21,161 nt of DNA from Zetaproteobacteria bacterium (GCA_021545665.1 JAJRTX010000087.1:1-21161); one strand, 5' to 3'; positions 1 through 6,040 are shown, counted from the stretch's first letter. Translations and numbers: made by a program. Notes: generated by a model not told the origin, from the sequence alone.

Positions 1-68
1 ATCGAGCATGATTTAGGGGGGTCAAAATTAGACGCTGATGGGGGGTCAATTTTGGGCGCTGATTGACA
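1..68. mobile_element. Terminus of an IS21-like insertion sequence (partial)
   Basis: The left edge shows two tandem 24-bp copies of a GGGGGGTCAA(A/T)(A/T)TT-type repeat, each ending GCGCTGAT or GACGCTGAT, followed by TGACA. Read inward from position 68 the end begins TGTCAATCAGCGCC. Ends starting with TG that carry several internal terminal repeats are typical of IS21-family (IstA/IstB) elements; the family assignment is from memory. The transposase genes would lie outside the window to the left. The element interrupts the zinc-finger coding region of NERD-A immediately after position 68. No target-site duplication can be tested because the other end is not in the window. Confidence 0.5.
16..63. 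repeat. Two tandem 24-bp terminal repeats of the IS end
   Basis: Copy 1 is 16-39 and copy 2 is 40-63. Both start with six G and TCAA and end with CGCTGAT; they differ at a few internal positions. They are probably transposase-binding sites of the adjacent IS21-like end. Confidence 0.75.
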
Positions 69-299
69 AATGCCGAGCAGCCCCAAAACTGATTGCCAGC
101 TTTCGGGCCTTTCTTGGCGGTGCGCAATTTCATTTCACTGCCGCATTCCGGACATGACTTGATGGCAGATGACTTTGCCGGTTCATTTTTTGCTACCACG
201 ATTTCACGCACATGCCTGGCATGCTGAATATGGGTTTTGATGGATGGCTTCAGGCGACCATCGGCGATCTGTAGAATGATTTTCTGAACCGCTGTTTCA
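69..299 (-). pseudogene. NERD-A, 3' piece: zinc-finger C-terminus
   Basis: The minus strand translates into about 77 residues that align with the C-terminal third of NERD-B (3178-3525). Shared stretches include ADGRLKPSIKT, QHA(R/K)HVREIV, CP(E/K)CGSEM and KKGPK(A/S)GNQFWGCS. This is a topoisomerase-type C4 zinc finger, with the first CxxC and the third Cys (GCS) present. The final Cys is lost because the IS21-like end at 68 replaces what follows GCSAF. The piece has no start codon and begins abruptly near position 299. The matching 5' piece lies at 1057-1268, so TA1 and its flanking repeats sit in the middle of this gene copy. It is almost surely non-functional. Confidence 0.85.
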
Positions 300-306
300 A
301 GGGGGT

Positions 307-365
307 GGGGTCAGGTCTTGTTTCGCGGATTTCATCAGGCAAAGACGTAATGGGGTCGCGTCTTG
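307..365. repeat. Pair of GGGGTC-type short repeats
   Basis: GGGGTCAGGTCTTG (307-320) and GGGGTCGCGTCTTG (352-365) are imperfect copies 45 bp apart, just downstream of higA1. Sequences of this look are common beside REP-type transposases in proteobacteria, but that link is from memory. They mark the junction between the TA1 insertion and the NERD-A 3' piece. Confidence 0.4.
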
Positions 366-381
366 CAATGCAACACTGAGC

Positions 382-672
382 CTAGGCCGCAAGCAGGTGT
401 AACTGCTCTAGCTTGTCCTGAATTGAAGGAAGCGTTTCTCTCAACTCATACTCATCCTGAAGCCCCATCCAGAACTGCACGGATGTGCCAAGCACCTTGG
501 CTAATCGTAGCGCTGTGTCAGCCGTTATAGCGCGTTTTCCCAGTACAATCTCATTGATGCGGCGGGGCGAGACCAGCATTGTATTGGCCAGTTTTGTCTG
601 GCTGATGCCCATCGGTGTAAGAAATTCTTCCAACAGGATTTCTCCGGGGTGGATATTATCCAGCTTCTCCAT
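382..672 (-). CDS. higA: HigA-family antitoxin (TA1)
   Basis: This 96-aa protein is a compact HTH-XRE antitoxin of the HigA/VapI type. It starts HPGEILLEEFL, typical of the family. The helix-turn-helix runs about residues 20-60 (ISQTKLANTMLVSPRRINEI, then GKRAITADTALRLAKVLGTS), followed by FWMGLQ, a HigA hallmark. It should neutralise the HigB toxin encoded directly upstream and repress the pair's promoter. AGGAGG lies in the 12-nt gap after the higB stop, which supports the ATG at 672 and translation from a shared transcript. The module is inserted within a NERD gene copy. Confidence 0.93.
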   Translation of the reverse strand: MEKLDNIHPGEILLEEFLTPMGISQTKLANTMLVSPRRINEIVLGKRAITADTALRLAKVLGTSVQFWMGLQDEYELRETLPSIQDKLEQLHLLAA

Positions 673-684
673 AATCGTTACCTC

Positions 685-966
685 CTAATGGTAATCTACG
701 ATTTCAACCCGATTCGGGCCTGTGACTTGCCAAATAAAACAAATCCGCCACTGATCATTGATGCGAATGCTGTGTTGGCCTTTTCTTTTTCCTTTCAATA
801 CTTCTAACCTGTTGGCTGGCGGTATGCGCAGATCATCAAGTGTCTGTGCTTTGTCGAGCATGAACAGTTTGCGCAATGCAACCTGCTGGATATTGCGCGG
901 CAAACGGCGTGAAACCTCACCACGCCATATCTTTTCTGTTTCCTTCGACGCAAAACCAGTAATCAT
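685..966 (-). CDS. higB: HigB/RelE-family mRNA interferase toxin (TA1)
   Basis: About 93 aa, with the ORF opening at a TTG codon at 972. The in-frame ATG at 966 (MITGFASKETEKIW) matches the usual start of the plasmid-maintenance killer (HigB) family and is preferred. Recognisable family features are the N-terminal F..KETEKIW.GE segment, the central RLEVLKGKRKGQHSIRIND and a C-terminal QWRICF. The family cleaves mRNA on translating ribosomes. The toxin precedes the antitoxin by 12 nt, the usual HigBA order. A perfect 16-bp palindrome lies just upstream of the start and is the likely HigA operator. Confidence 0.92.
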   Translation of the reverse strand: MITGFASKETEKIWRGEVSRRLPRNIQQVALRKLFMLDKAQTLDDLRIPPANRLEVLKGKRKGQHSIRINDQWRICFIWQVTGPNRVEIVDYH

Positions 967-978
967 GCGCAACCATAA

Positions 979-994
979 CGCATAACGTTATGCG
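979..994. promoter_or_regulatory. TA1 operator, perfect 16-bp palindrome
   Basis: CGCATAACGTTATGCG is perfectly self-complementary and lies 12 bp upstream of the higB ATG. Its position is where HigA-type antitoxins bind to autorepress. Binding is inferred. Confidence 0.7.
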
Positions 995-1019
995 AATCAA
1001 TGAAGTCAGGAACGCTGTT

Positions 1020-1044
1020 CAGCAAAAGGGGACGCTTCCCTTTT
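1020..1044. repeat. 25-bp palindromic element, copy 1 (next to NERD-A 5' piece)
   Basis: The sequence starts CAGCAAAAG and ends CCCTTTT around a GGACGC core. Arms AAAAGGG (1024-1030) and CCCTTTT (1038-1044) can form a 7-bp stem. It matches 22 of 25 bases of the sequence at 6075-6099, which sits in the same place relative to the NERD-C 5' piece. It may be a REP-like or recombination-associated sequence. Confidence 0.7.
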
Positions 1045-1056
1045 TGGACAGCCACT

Positions 1057-1268
1057 ACCATTCTCTGTCGGGATGGTTACATTTTTTATCAGGTGGCAAT
1101 CATTTTTATTCAGAAAAAGGCGGGCAGAAATATTGACCATCACTTCGCCGATAAAACCCTTGAACCATGCTGATTTGAACAGGGTCACGGCGATAAACAG
1201 ATAAACAGCGCCAACAGTCACCAATAAGTGGCCAACAGTTGGGCAAACAATGCCCACAAATCAATCAC
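1057..1268 (-). pseudogene. NERD-A, 5' piece: membrane anchor and start of NERD domain
   Basis: The minus strand encodes a close match to the N-terminus of NERD-B: LFKSAWFKGFIGEVMVN, RLFLNKND, and HLIKNVTIPTE. The original start is probably the GTG at 1268, two bases past the DUF2442 stop. From there VIDLWALFAQLLATYW aligns with the NERD-B start, but a TGA follows and a frameshift is needed to reach LFKSAW. The homology stops after TIPTENG (about 1057) and the sequence runs into the palindrome at 1020-1044. The remainder of this gene copy is at 69-299. Stop codon, frameshift and split all indicate a dead gene. Confidence 0.88.
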
Positions 1269-1269
1269 G

Positions 1270-1515
1270 TTAATGGAAACCCAGCAGCAGCCCTTTCACA
1301 CTCAAGTCCTCATCCAGTTGCGGCCAATGAATACCTTCGCCGTTGCCCAGAAGTTCATAATCCTGAAGTTGTGCTTCTGTTGCATTGGACAGGCTGGCGA
1401 ACCAGGCAATTGGCACTGATATAGTTCGGCCATCTGCCAGGTAAACCATGAGTTCTGATTCGGAAAAATGTATATGCTCTGCAATGGGCTGCACTTCAAT
1501 TGCTAAAGTATTCAT
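1270..1515 (-). CDS. DUF2442 family protein
   Basis: An 81-aa protein, the usual length for DUF2442. Typical features are the LADGRTISVPIAWFASL motif in the centre and the L(L)GNGEGIHWPQLDEDLSV C-terminus. The reading frame is open farther upstream to 1698, but the ATG at 1515 is chosen: GGAGG precedes it with 6-nt spacing and the family starts there. Members are commonly encoded beside DUF4160 proteins in pairs suspected to be toxin-antitoxin-like; their function is not established. Here the upstream partner survives only as a 3' remnant that overlaps this start. The stop is two bases from the start of the NERD-A 5' piece. Confidence 0.85.
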   Translation of the reverse strand: MNTLAIEVQPIAEHIHFSESELMVYLADGRTISVPIAWFASLSNATEAQLQDYELLGNGEGIHWPQLDEDLSVKGLLLGFH

Positions 1516-1600
1516 TCCATGCCTCCAGTAATTCGGGTTTATGCTTTTCAACAAGCCTCTGCATTTCACAAATTTCCCTGACAATGGTGCCTGACTTGAC
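1496..1600 (-). pseudogene. DUF4160 C-terminal remnant
   Basis: In a frame different from DUF2442, the minus strand reads IVREICEMQRLVEKHKP and then ELLEAWNEYFSN before a TGA at 1496-1498. The C-terminal pattern (L)VE.(H/N)....LLEAWNEYF is characteristic of DUF4160. The N-terminal part that should carry a PPH.H motif is absent, because the TA2 antitoxin gene ends only about 100 bp upstream. The remnant overlaps the DUF2442 start, as intact DUF4160/DUF2442 pairs often do. It is called a truncated pseudogene; its upstream limit is uncertain. Confidence 0.6.
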
Positions 1601-1684
1601 ATATGGGTAGTTGAACTGGTTTCGGTGCCAGCACCGTGCCAAGCTTCGTTATTGTTATTTTCCAGCCAATACTTTGTTGATCCA

Positions 1685-2767
1685 TTAATTCCATTCATAA
1701 GTTACTTTCAATGCATTTAGTTTTGTGGGCCAAGGCAACATTTTTTCTTTTTGCATGCGGCCAACGACTATTCCGGGCGCAATTCCAAGCTCTTTGGCAA
1801 AATTGATAATATCGGATTTAGTGTGGCTCAGCATTGTTAAACGTTCTTTGTGCCCGAGAGGGATCAAGAAATCACATGCAAATTTATCAGCTTCATTTTC
1901 ATGTGCGCCATCCAGCCCTTTCATTTCAATGAACAACATCTTTTTTCCATGCAATAAAAGATGGCCAGCCTCATGAAACAGTGAAAACCAAAGATGATCA
2001 TTTGTTTTATGACGAAGGCTTAGCATTAATAGCGCTTTGTCCTTTGCTATCCAGCGCGTTGCTCCGCTTACAGGGCAACCGGCAGGGGAAGGCTCTAAAA
2101 CAACTGCCACACCAGCTTTTGCACATAGATCTACCAGCTGAGGAATAAATATTGATGGATCTGGTTCTGCTGTCAGCTGTCTAAGTTCAAGCAATATTTC
2201 TTTAAATAATTTCTTATCAAAAGGCTTTGTAGCAATTTCAGTTGCAACCCGTTCGCCTTGCCTGAGCCAAGCTGCTACCGCGCCGGGTTTCTTCTCAAAT
2301 GCGTCTGATGCCCTGAACGCGGCCAATGGCCCTGCATATTGATTGCACCAGGAGTCAACAGATGCCACACCAAAGAAAGATAAGCACTCTGAAACTTGCT
2401 GAGGTTTGGACGCACGTTTGGTAATCCAGCCAAATTTCATCATATGATTAATGGGAAGCTCTTTAAGCCAATCCACATCATCTTCCAGCTTTGCTAGTGC
2501 AGCAGTGCGAGCCAGAACCTCTCTGTATTGCACTTCCCGGTTTAGCCAAAAGCGCGCTGTGCTTCCCAATACATGCTCCAGCTTTAATGCAGTATCTTCA
2601 GTAATCGGGGCTTTTCCATTGATTAACTGGCTAACATGCTTGGTAGTATAGGCGATTCTTTTTGAAAATTCGGCCTGAGACCAACCCTTTTCCTCTATTA
2701 AATCAAATATTGTATCTCCGGGAACTGAAATCCAGTCAGGAGAAAATGTGGCGCTTAAATCAGTCAT
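1685..2767 (-). CDS. HTH-XRE/ImmA-IrrE metallopeptidase fusion antitoxin (TA2)
   Basis: 360 aa in two modules. Residues about 10-80 form a HigA-like XRE helix-turn-helix (GDTIFDLIEEKGWSQAEFSK, HVSQLINGKAPITEDTALKL, ARFWLNRE). Residues about 205-340 are an ImmA/IrrE-type zinc peptidase with HEAGH at 265-269 and ENEAD at 290-294 supplying the third ligand, followed by FACDFLIP. The ATG overlaps the end of the toxin gene by 8 bp (ATGACTGA), so the two are translationally coupled. It probably binds the operator at 3111-3131 and neutralises the upstream toxin. Whether the peptidase domain acts on itself or another repressor is unknown. All catalytic residues expected for the family are present. 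Confidence 0.9.
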   Translation of the reverse strand: MTDLSATFSPDWISVPGDTIFDLIEEKGWSQAEFSKRIAYTTKHVSQLINGKAPITEDTALKLEHVLGSTARFWLNREVQYREVLARTAALAKLEDDVDWLKELPINHMMKFGWITKRASKPQQVSECLSFFGVASVDSWCNQYAGPLAAFRASDAFEKKPGAVAAWLRQGERVATEIATKPFDKKLFKEILLELRQLTAEPDPSIFIPQLVDLCAKAGVAVVLEPSPAGCPVSGATRWIAKDKALLMLSLRHKTNDHLWFSLFHEAGHLLLHGKKMLFIEMKGLDGAHENEADKFACDFLIPLGHKERLTMLSHTKSDIINFAKELGIAPGIVVGRMQKEKMLPWPTKLNALKVTYEWN

Positions 2768-3089
2768 GATAGTCTCCTACAAAAACAATCTGAATCTTGG
2801 TAACTTTTTCCCAGGCAATTGAACCATCTTCATTTACCGGCACTGGCACATCGATGCTCTTAAAAACAAGCCTTATTCCACCATGTAGATCGAGAGCAAA
2901 TCTGCCTTCCCATTCCCCTTTTAATGGATGTGGCCTCCCCGCTGTAACTTCAGCAAGTGTTGTGGCTGCCAGTAAATCTCCCAAACGAGTCCGTAATCTT
3001 CGGGCGCAAACAGCTCCAAGCTTTCTATTCATAAGCCTGCTTTGCTCGCAAAGCTTTTTTAGACTCGGAGATGCAAATTCTATTTCCAT
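2760..3089 (-). CDS. HigB/RelE-like toxin (TA2)
   Basis: 109 aa, consistent with RelE/ParE-superfamily killer proteins. The N-terminus is EIEFASPSLKKLCE; the core has RLRTRLGDLLAATTLAEV, then RPHPLKGEWEGRFALDLHGG.RLVFK and a C-terminal I.IVFVGDYHD. The last segments match the HigB-type pattern of a basic loop, a beta strand and an HD/YHD terminus. It is encoded directly in front of an HTH/ImmA antitoxin, which is a recurrent pairing. The gene lies 88 bp downstream of the NERD-B stop and has its own operator in that gap. The likely activity is ribosome-dependent mRNA cleavage, inferred from family only. Confidence 0.85.
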   Translation of the reverse strand: MEIEFASPSLKKLCEQSRLMNRKLGAVCARRLRTRLGDLLAATTLAEVTAGRPHPLKGEWEGRFALDLHGGIRLVFKSIDVPVPVNEDGSIAWEKVTKIQIVFVGDYHD

Positions 3090-3100
3090 GAGATTTCTGA

Positions 3101-3131
3101 AATATAAACATGTTTACCATATCGGTAAACA
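3101..3131 (-). promoter_or_regulatory. TA2 promoter/operator
   Basis: TGTTTACC (3111-3118) and GGTAAACA (3124-3131) form an 8-bp inverted repeat with a 5-bp centre. On the minus strand a TATATT box (3106-3101) lies 17 bp from TTTACC (3129-3124), so the -35 overlaps the operator. The half-site TTACC is shared with the TA3 operator at 6017-6035. The palindrome is seen; the promoter is inferred. Confidence 0.65.
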
Positions 3132-3177
3132 CTTTGTTTTCTTGAGAGATTTGTTGCAGCTGCTTCCAGCAATAGAT

Positions 3178-3986
3178 TTATCCTATCTCTGCAATTGCCC
3201 TGCATTTGGGGAAAGTCGAGCAGCCCCAGAACTGGTTGCCGGATTTCGGGCCTTTTTTGCTAGTGCACAGCACCATTTCACTACCGCATTTCGGGCATGC
3301 TTTTGACGATACTGAAACCGGCTGCGGGGCTTTCACTTCAGTTTTTGCGGTCACTATTTCGCGCACATGTTTGGCATGCTGACGACTGGTTTTGATCGAG
3401 GGTTTCAGGCGGCCATCAGCGATCTGTTGAATGATCTGCTGCACCTCTGATTCCCTTAGCAGATTCTGCGTCTTTGCTTTGATGTAACGGATGTAACCGC
3501 AGCCCTTGGTGACATTTTCGGGCATGACAGTCTTGAAGGTGCTGCCGCCGACGAATACGACAACGGAAAACAGCTTCTCCGGGTTTTCCCAAGTGCGGCC
3601 TCAAGGATTTTGGTATGTTTGTAGTTCTGGCGCAGTGGATTTTGGAAGCGATGTTTGGATTTGTAGATTTGCTGCGTCCATTGCTTCTGATTTGCGCTGC
3701 CGAAAATCCAACCTTTCATATTTTTGGTTTCCACCACAAACACACCAAAGCGGGAAACGATGATGTGATCAATCTGGGTGGTACCATCTTCGGTAGGTAT
3801 CGTGACGTTTTTGATCAGGTGGTAATCATTTTTATTCAGAAATAACCGGGCATCCATGTTGACCATGACTTCACCGATGAATCCTTTGAACCAGGCTGAC
3901 TTGAACAGCGCTGCTATGACAAGCAGCGGTAACACCCACCAGAACGAGGAAAGCAGCTGCGAAAATAATGAGCTGAAGTTGATCAT
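3178..3986 (-). pseudogene. NERD-B: full-length NERD/zinc-finger protein with one frameshift
   Basis: This is the most complete of four copies, about 269 codons if repaired. The N-terminus (MINFSSLFSQ) carries a transmembrane segment (FWWVLPLLVIAALF). The NERD nuclease-like domain follows, with GEVMVN, TTQIDHIIVSRFGVFVVETKN and GWIFGS, which carries the D...E-x-K residues. The C-terminus has CPKCGSEM and GCSTFPKC, a complete topoisomerase-type C4 zinc finger. Frame one fails after ILEAALG and homology resumes one base off at NPEKLFSVVV. One extra G in the GGG run (plus strand CCC 3588-3590) would restore the whole frame. This may be a real inactivation or a sequencing error. NERD proteins are nuclease-like; no specific role is known here. 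Confidence 0.85.
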
Positions 3987-4056
3987 TAAAACTTAAACCA
4001 TAGGGGTAGTTTGCTCCTGCTCCCCTAGTGCATCCATTGCTATGGCAACATCATAA

Positions 4057-4127
4057 CAGCATTAGAAATTAAATGCTGCCCCCGTTTGGGGGACAAAGAG
4101 TTGAGAGGCCGGGGCTTGCATGGCCCC
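4057..4127. repeat. Cluster of three short hairpins upstream of NERD-B
   Basis: Three inverted repeats follow one another: CAGCATT (4057-4063) with AATGCTG (4072-4078), CCCCC (4079-4083) with GGGGG (4088-4092), and GGGGC (4111-4115) with GCCCC (4123-4127). None has a clear T-tract, so a simple intrinsic terminator is unlikely. The stretch lies between the lysine-rich small gene and NERD-B and may be a transcript-end structure or a recombination scar. Confidence 0.5.
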
Positions 4128-4156
4128 CTATTCTTTCAGATCAGATGTTCTCCGGC

Positions 4157-4255
4157 CTAGGCATTCTTTTTGGCTTTCTTCGCAGCTCTCTTCTCTTTCG
4201 GGGTTTTGGCTGCCACCTTCTTGCCCTCTCTGTTGCTCTTCTGTTCCTTGCCCAT
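4157..4255 (-). CDS. Small lysine-rich protein (32 aa)
   Basis: A 32-residue, strongly basic protein starting MGKEQKSNREGKK and ending KRAAKKAKKNA. It has 11 Lys and 2 Arg. Short proteins with an MGK(E/Q).KSNKE start and a PKEK.AAKKAKK tail are recurrent hypothetical proteins in proteobacteria, in my recollection; no function is known. The ATG at 4255 is supported by GAGGAG 8 nt upstream. The frame is open farther upstream to 4345, but that extension has no ribosome binding site and does not resemble the family. It lies between the NERD-D fragment and NERD-B in the same orientation as all neighbours. Nucleic-acid or ribosome binding is only a guess from its charge. Confidence 0.65.
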   Translation of the reverse strand: MGKEQKSNREGKKVAAKTPKEKRAAKKAKKNA

Positions 4256-4380
4256 AATGCTCGCTCCTCGGATGCCAGCCGTATCTTCCAACCGGATAAT
4301 CAGGCTACACGGTACGCCTTGCTCACTATATATCCATTCATTCACTTTCAGGCATGGCGATCATGAGTTACTTTTTCACT

Positions 4381-4476
4381 TTACGTTTGCCGGGGTTTCG
4401 CGGATTTGAGTTGTTTGAAAAGGGCGGGGATGATGAACAGTGGGAGCACCCACCAAAACTGACTTTCACCTTGCAT
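4381..4476 (-). pseudogene. NERD-D: very short NERD 5' fragment
   Basis: A 31-codon frame starts at an ATG 8 bp past the TA3 antitoxin stop. Its centre FWWVLPLFIIPALFK matches the NERD-B membrane segment FWWVLPLLVIAALFK, after which the reading changes to QLKSAKPRQT and stops. The match covers about 15 residues with 11-12 identities. It is too short to be a working NERD protein and is best seen as a fourth, heavily deleted copy. It could also be translated as a single-pass membrane peptide. Confidence 0.6.
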
Positions 4477-4484
4477 TTATTTTT

Positions 4485-5684
4485 TCAGGCATCGAATTGG
4501 CAACGCACCTGGTCGCGTCCGAGAAGTTTGGCGAACTTGCGGTAGCTACCTGTTTCACGCTGCCAGCGGCCAGCCACAATAGCGGGACTGATATTCAGTT
4601 TGCGGGCGAGGTCGTGAATGTCAGTCTCAGTCATGATTTCCGTTTTGTTCCACTCTTCGGCAGGGATCAGTGCTGCACAGGCCAGTTCATCGGCTTCGCT
4701 TTCGATTACATCCACTTCACCTTTGCTATCAAGATCATCAATAAATACCCTGGCATCATCCAGATGCAAAGCTACATGCGCCAGTTCGTGCATCAGAGTG
4801 AACCAGAAATTATCCACACGATCATAGCGCAGCGTGAGCGCCACAATGGGATGCCCTGCTGCATCACACATCACAGCACCATCCAGATAGGTTCTTGGCA
4901 GATGAGGCTCTACAATAAGATGGACTCCATGATGATTCAGAAACTCACGGGCACGAACAGGGCCGCTTTCGGCCCATGATTCCTCCGCCAGACGACGCAT
5001 AAAATCCAGATCAACGGTGCCGGGCACGAATGAATTGGCCAGCGCTCCTTCCACAGCCTTTTGCTGCACACGGGTCTGCCAGGCCCACAAGGCCAGAGTA
5101 TCGACTTGTTTGCTGCCAGTGCGCTGATGGGCCGTAGTGCGCAGCAATGCCGGAGCAGTTTGTGGAATGCCGGGCACCAGATTGGCAAATCGAGCAATCC
5201 ACTCTCCCGCATACTCTTTTAGTTCTTGAATCGACCCTTTGAATCCATCGAAATAACCTCGATTCGCCATAGCCTTGAGCACTGATTGATCCCACTGACC
5301 CTCATTGATCGGCAATTCAGCCCCGGCTTCATGCAGCAGCACTTCAGCCGGAATACCCAGTTCCCTGTTCAGATTGCGCATCATGTTCACACTCAACGGA
5401 CGTTTGCCATTGAGCACTTCAGATACGCGGGCGGCTGATCCGAAATAAGGGATCATATCCTTCTGGTTTAAACCTTGTTGCTCCATACGAAAGCGAATGG
5501 CTTCGACCGGCCCGGGAAGATCGATAGGGAAAGCAACTTCTTCATAAGACTCGATCAGCAGGGAAAGCACATCCAGCTGATCAGCTTCATTGCTACCTTC
5601 TACAGGGTTGCTATCCATCAGTGCAGACAGAGCCACGACGGCCTGCTGATGTTCAGTATCAGTTTTGATCACTTTCAAATACAT
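4485..5684 (-). CDS. higA: HigA-type antitoxin fused to ImmA/IrrE metallopeptidase (TA3)
   Basis: 399 aa. Residues 1-125 are a complete chromosomal-type HigA antitoxin: an N-terminal helical part ending LDVLSLLIESYEEVAFPID and an XRE helix-turn-helix (IRFRMEQQGLNQKDMIPYFG, then SEVLNGKRPLSVNMMRNL). Residues about 225-385 form an ImmA/IrrE-like zinc peptidase with HELAH at 299-303 and ESEAD at 328-332, followed by ELACAALIP. HigA antitoxins are normally about 110-140 aa, so the peptidase is an added module. AAGGAGG overlapping the end of higB places the ATG at 5684. The architecture parallels TA2, but the N-terminal domains belong to different HigA types. Confidence 0.92.
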   Translation of the reverse strand: MYLKVIKTDTEHQQAVVALSALMDSNPVEGSNEADQLDVLSLLIESYEEVAFPIDLPGPVEAIRFRMEQQGLNQKDMIPYFGSAARVSEVLNGKRPLSVNMMRNLNRELGIPAEVLLHEAGAELPINEGQWDQSVLKAMANRGYFDGFKGSIQELKEYAGEWIARFANLVPGIPQTAPALLRTTAHQRTGSKQVDTLALWAWQTRVQQKAVEGALANSFVPGTVDLDFMRRLAEESWAESGPVRAREFLNHHGVHLIVEPHLPRTYLDGAVMCDAAGHPIVALTLRYDRVDNFWFTLMHELAHVALHLDDARVFIDDLDSKGEVDVIESEADELACAALIPAEEWNKTEIMTETDIHDLARKLNISPAIVAGRWQRETGSYRKFAKLLGRDQVRCQFDA

Positions 5685-5696
5685 CGCATTCCTCCT

Positions 5697-5981
5697 TTAG
5701 AATGACTTTTTATCGTATTCGGCATGAGTCCCCACCCATTCGATTACCACGATGCCATTCTGATAGCGCACTTTTACGACCAGCCGGTAATGATTACCTT
5801 TGATATTAAAGATAACCCGATTATCAGCCAGAAAATCTGCACTGCTATATCTTCTCTTTATGTCCTGTGGCGTTTGCCAAAGATTGTTTTCTGCTTCGTG
5901 AAACCATGCATCCAGCGCCTTCTTTGCATTGGCATGCTTTTGCCCGAAAGTCCGCAGTTTGTCTCGTCCAATGAGTCTCAC
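5697..5981 (-). CDS. higB: HigB-family mRNA interferase toxin (TA3)
   Basis: 94 aa starting at GTG (5981) with AAGGAG 9 nt upstream. The N-terminus RLIGRDKLRTFGQKHANAKK and the pattern ALDAWFHEAE...W, then SADFLADNRVIFNIKGNHYR and a C-terminal FVGTHAEYDK-type ending (here WVGTHAEYDKK) are diagnostic of the HigB toxin family (Pfam HigB_toxin). The family cleaves mRNA at ribosomes. It is a different toxin family from TA1 HigB, although the names coincide. The stop is 12 bp from the antitoxin start, and the promoter with embedded operator lies at 6012-6040. Confidence 0.93.
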   Translation of the reverse strand: MRLIGRDKLRTFGQKHANAKKALDAWFHEAENNLWQTPQDIKRRYSSADFLADNRVIFNIKGNHYRLVVKVRYQNGIVVIEWVGTHAEYDKKSF

Positions 5982-6011
5982 TAATCCGGTTCTCCTTCAC
6001 AGCACCCGCAA

Positions 6012-6040
6012 ACTATAGTTACCATTATGGTAACTGTCAA
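6012..6040 (-). promoter_or_regulatory. TA3 promoter with operator in the spacer
   Basis: On the minus strand, TTGACA (6040-6035) is followed after exactly 17 bp by TATAGT (6017-6012). The spacer and its edges form a 19-bp palindrome, AGTTACCATTATGGTAACT (6017-6035), with 9-bp perfect arms. A repressor bound there would block RNA polymerase directly. HigA/ImmA (TA3) is the likely ligand. Sequence elements are seen; function is inferred. Confidence 0.85.

Noticed and set aside
1270..1698. Longer 142-aa form of the DUF2442 protein
   Set aside because: The added 61 residues do not resemble the family, lack a ribosome binding site and overlap the DUF4160 remnant in another frame.
3585..3592. Programmed -1 frameshift in NERD-B
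   Set aside because: The sequence GGGAAAAC looks slippery, but its register relative to the zero frame (GGG AAA ACC) does not fit the X XXY YYZ rule.
4440..4979. Plus-strand 179-codon open frame opposite the TA3 antitoxin
   Set aside because: It lies antisense to a strongly recognisable HigA/ImmA gene and its translation shows no family features.
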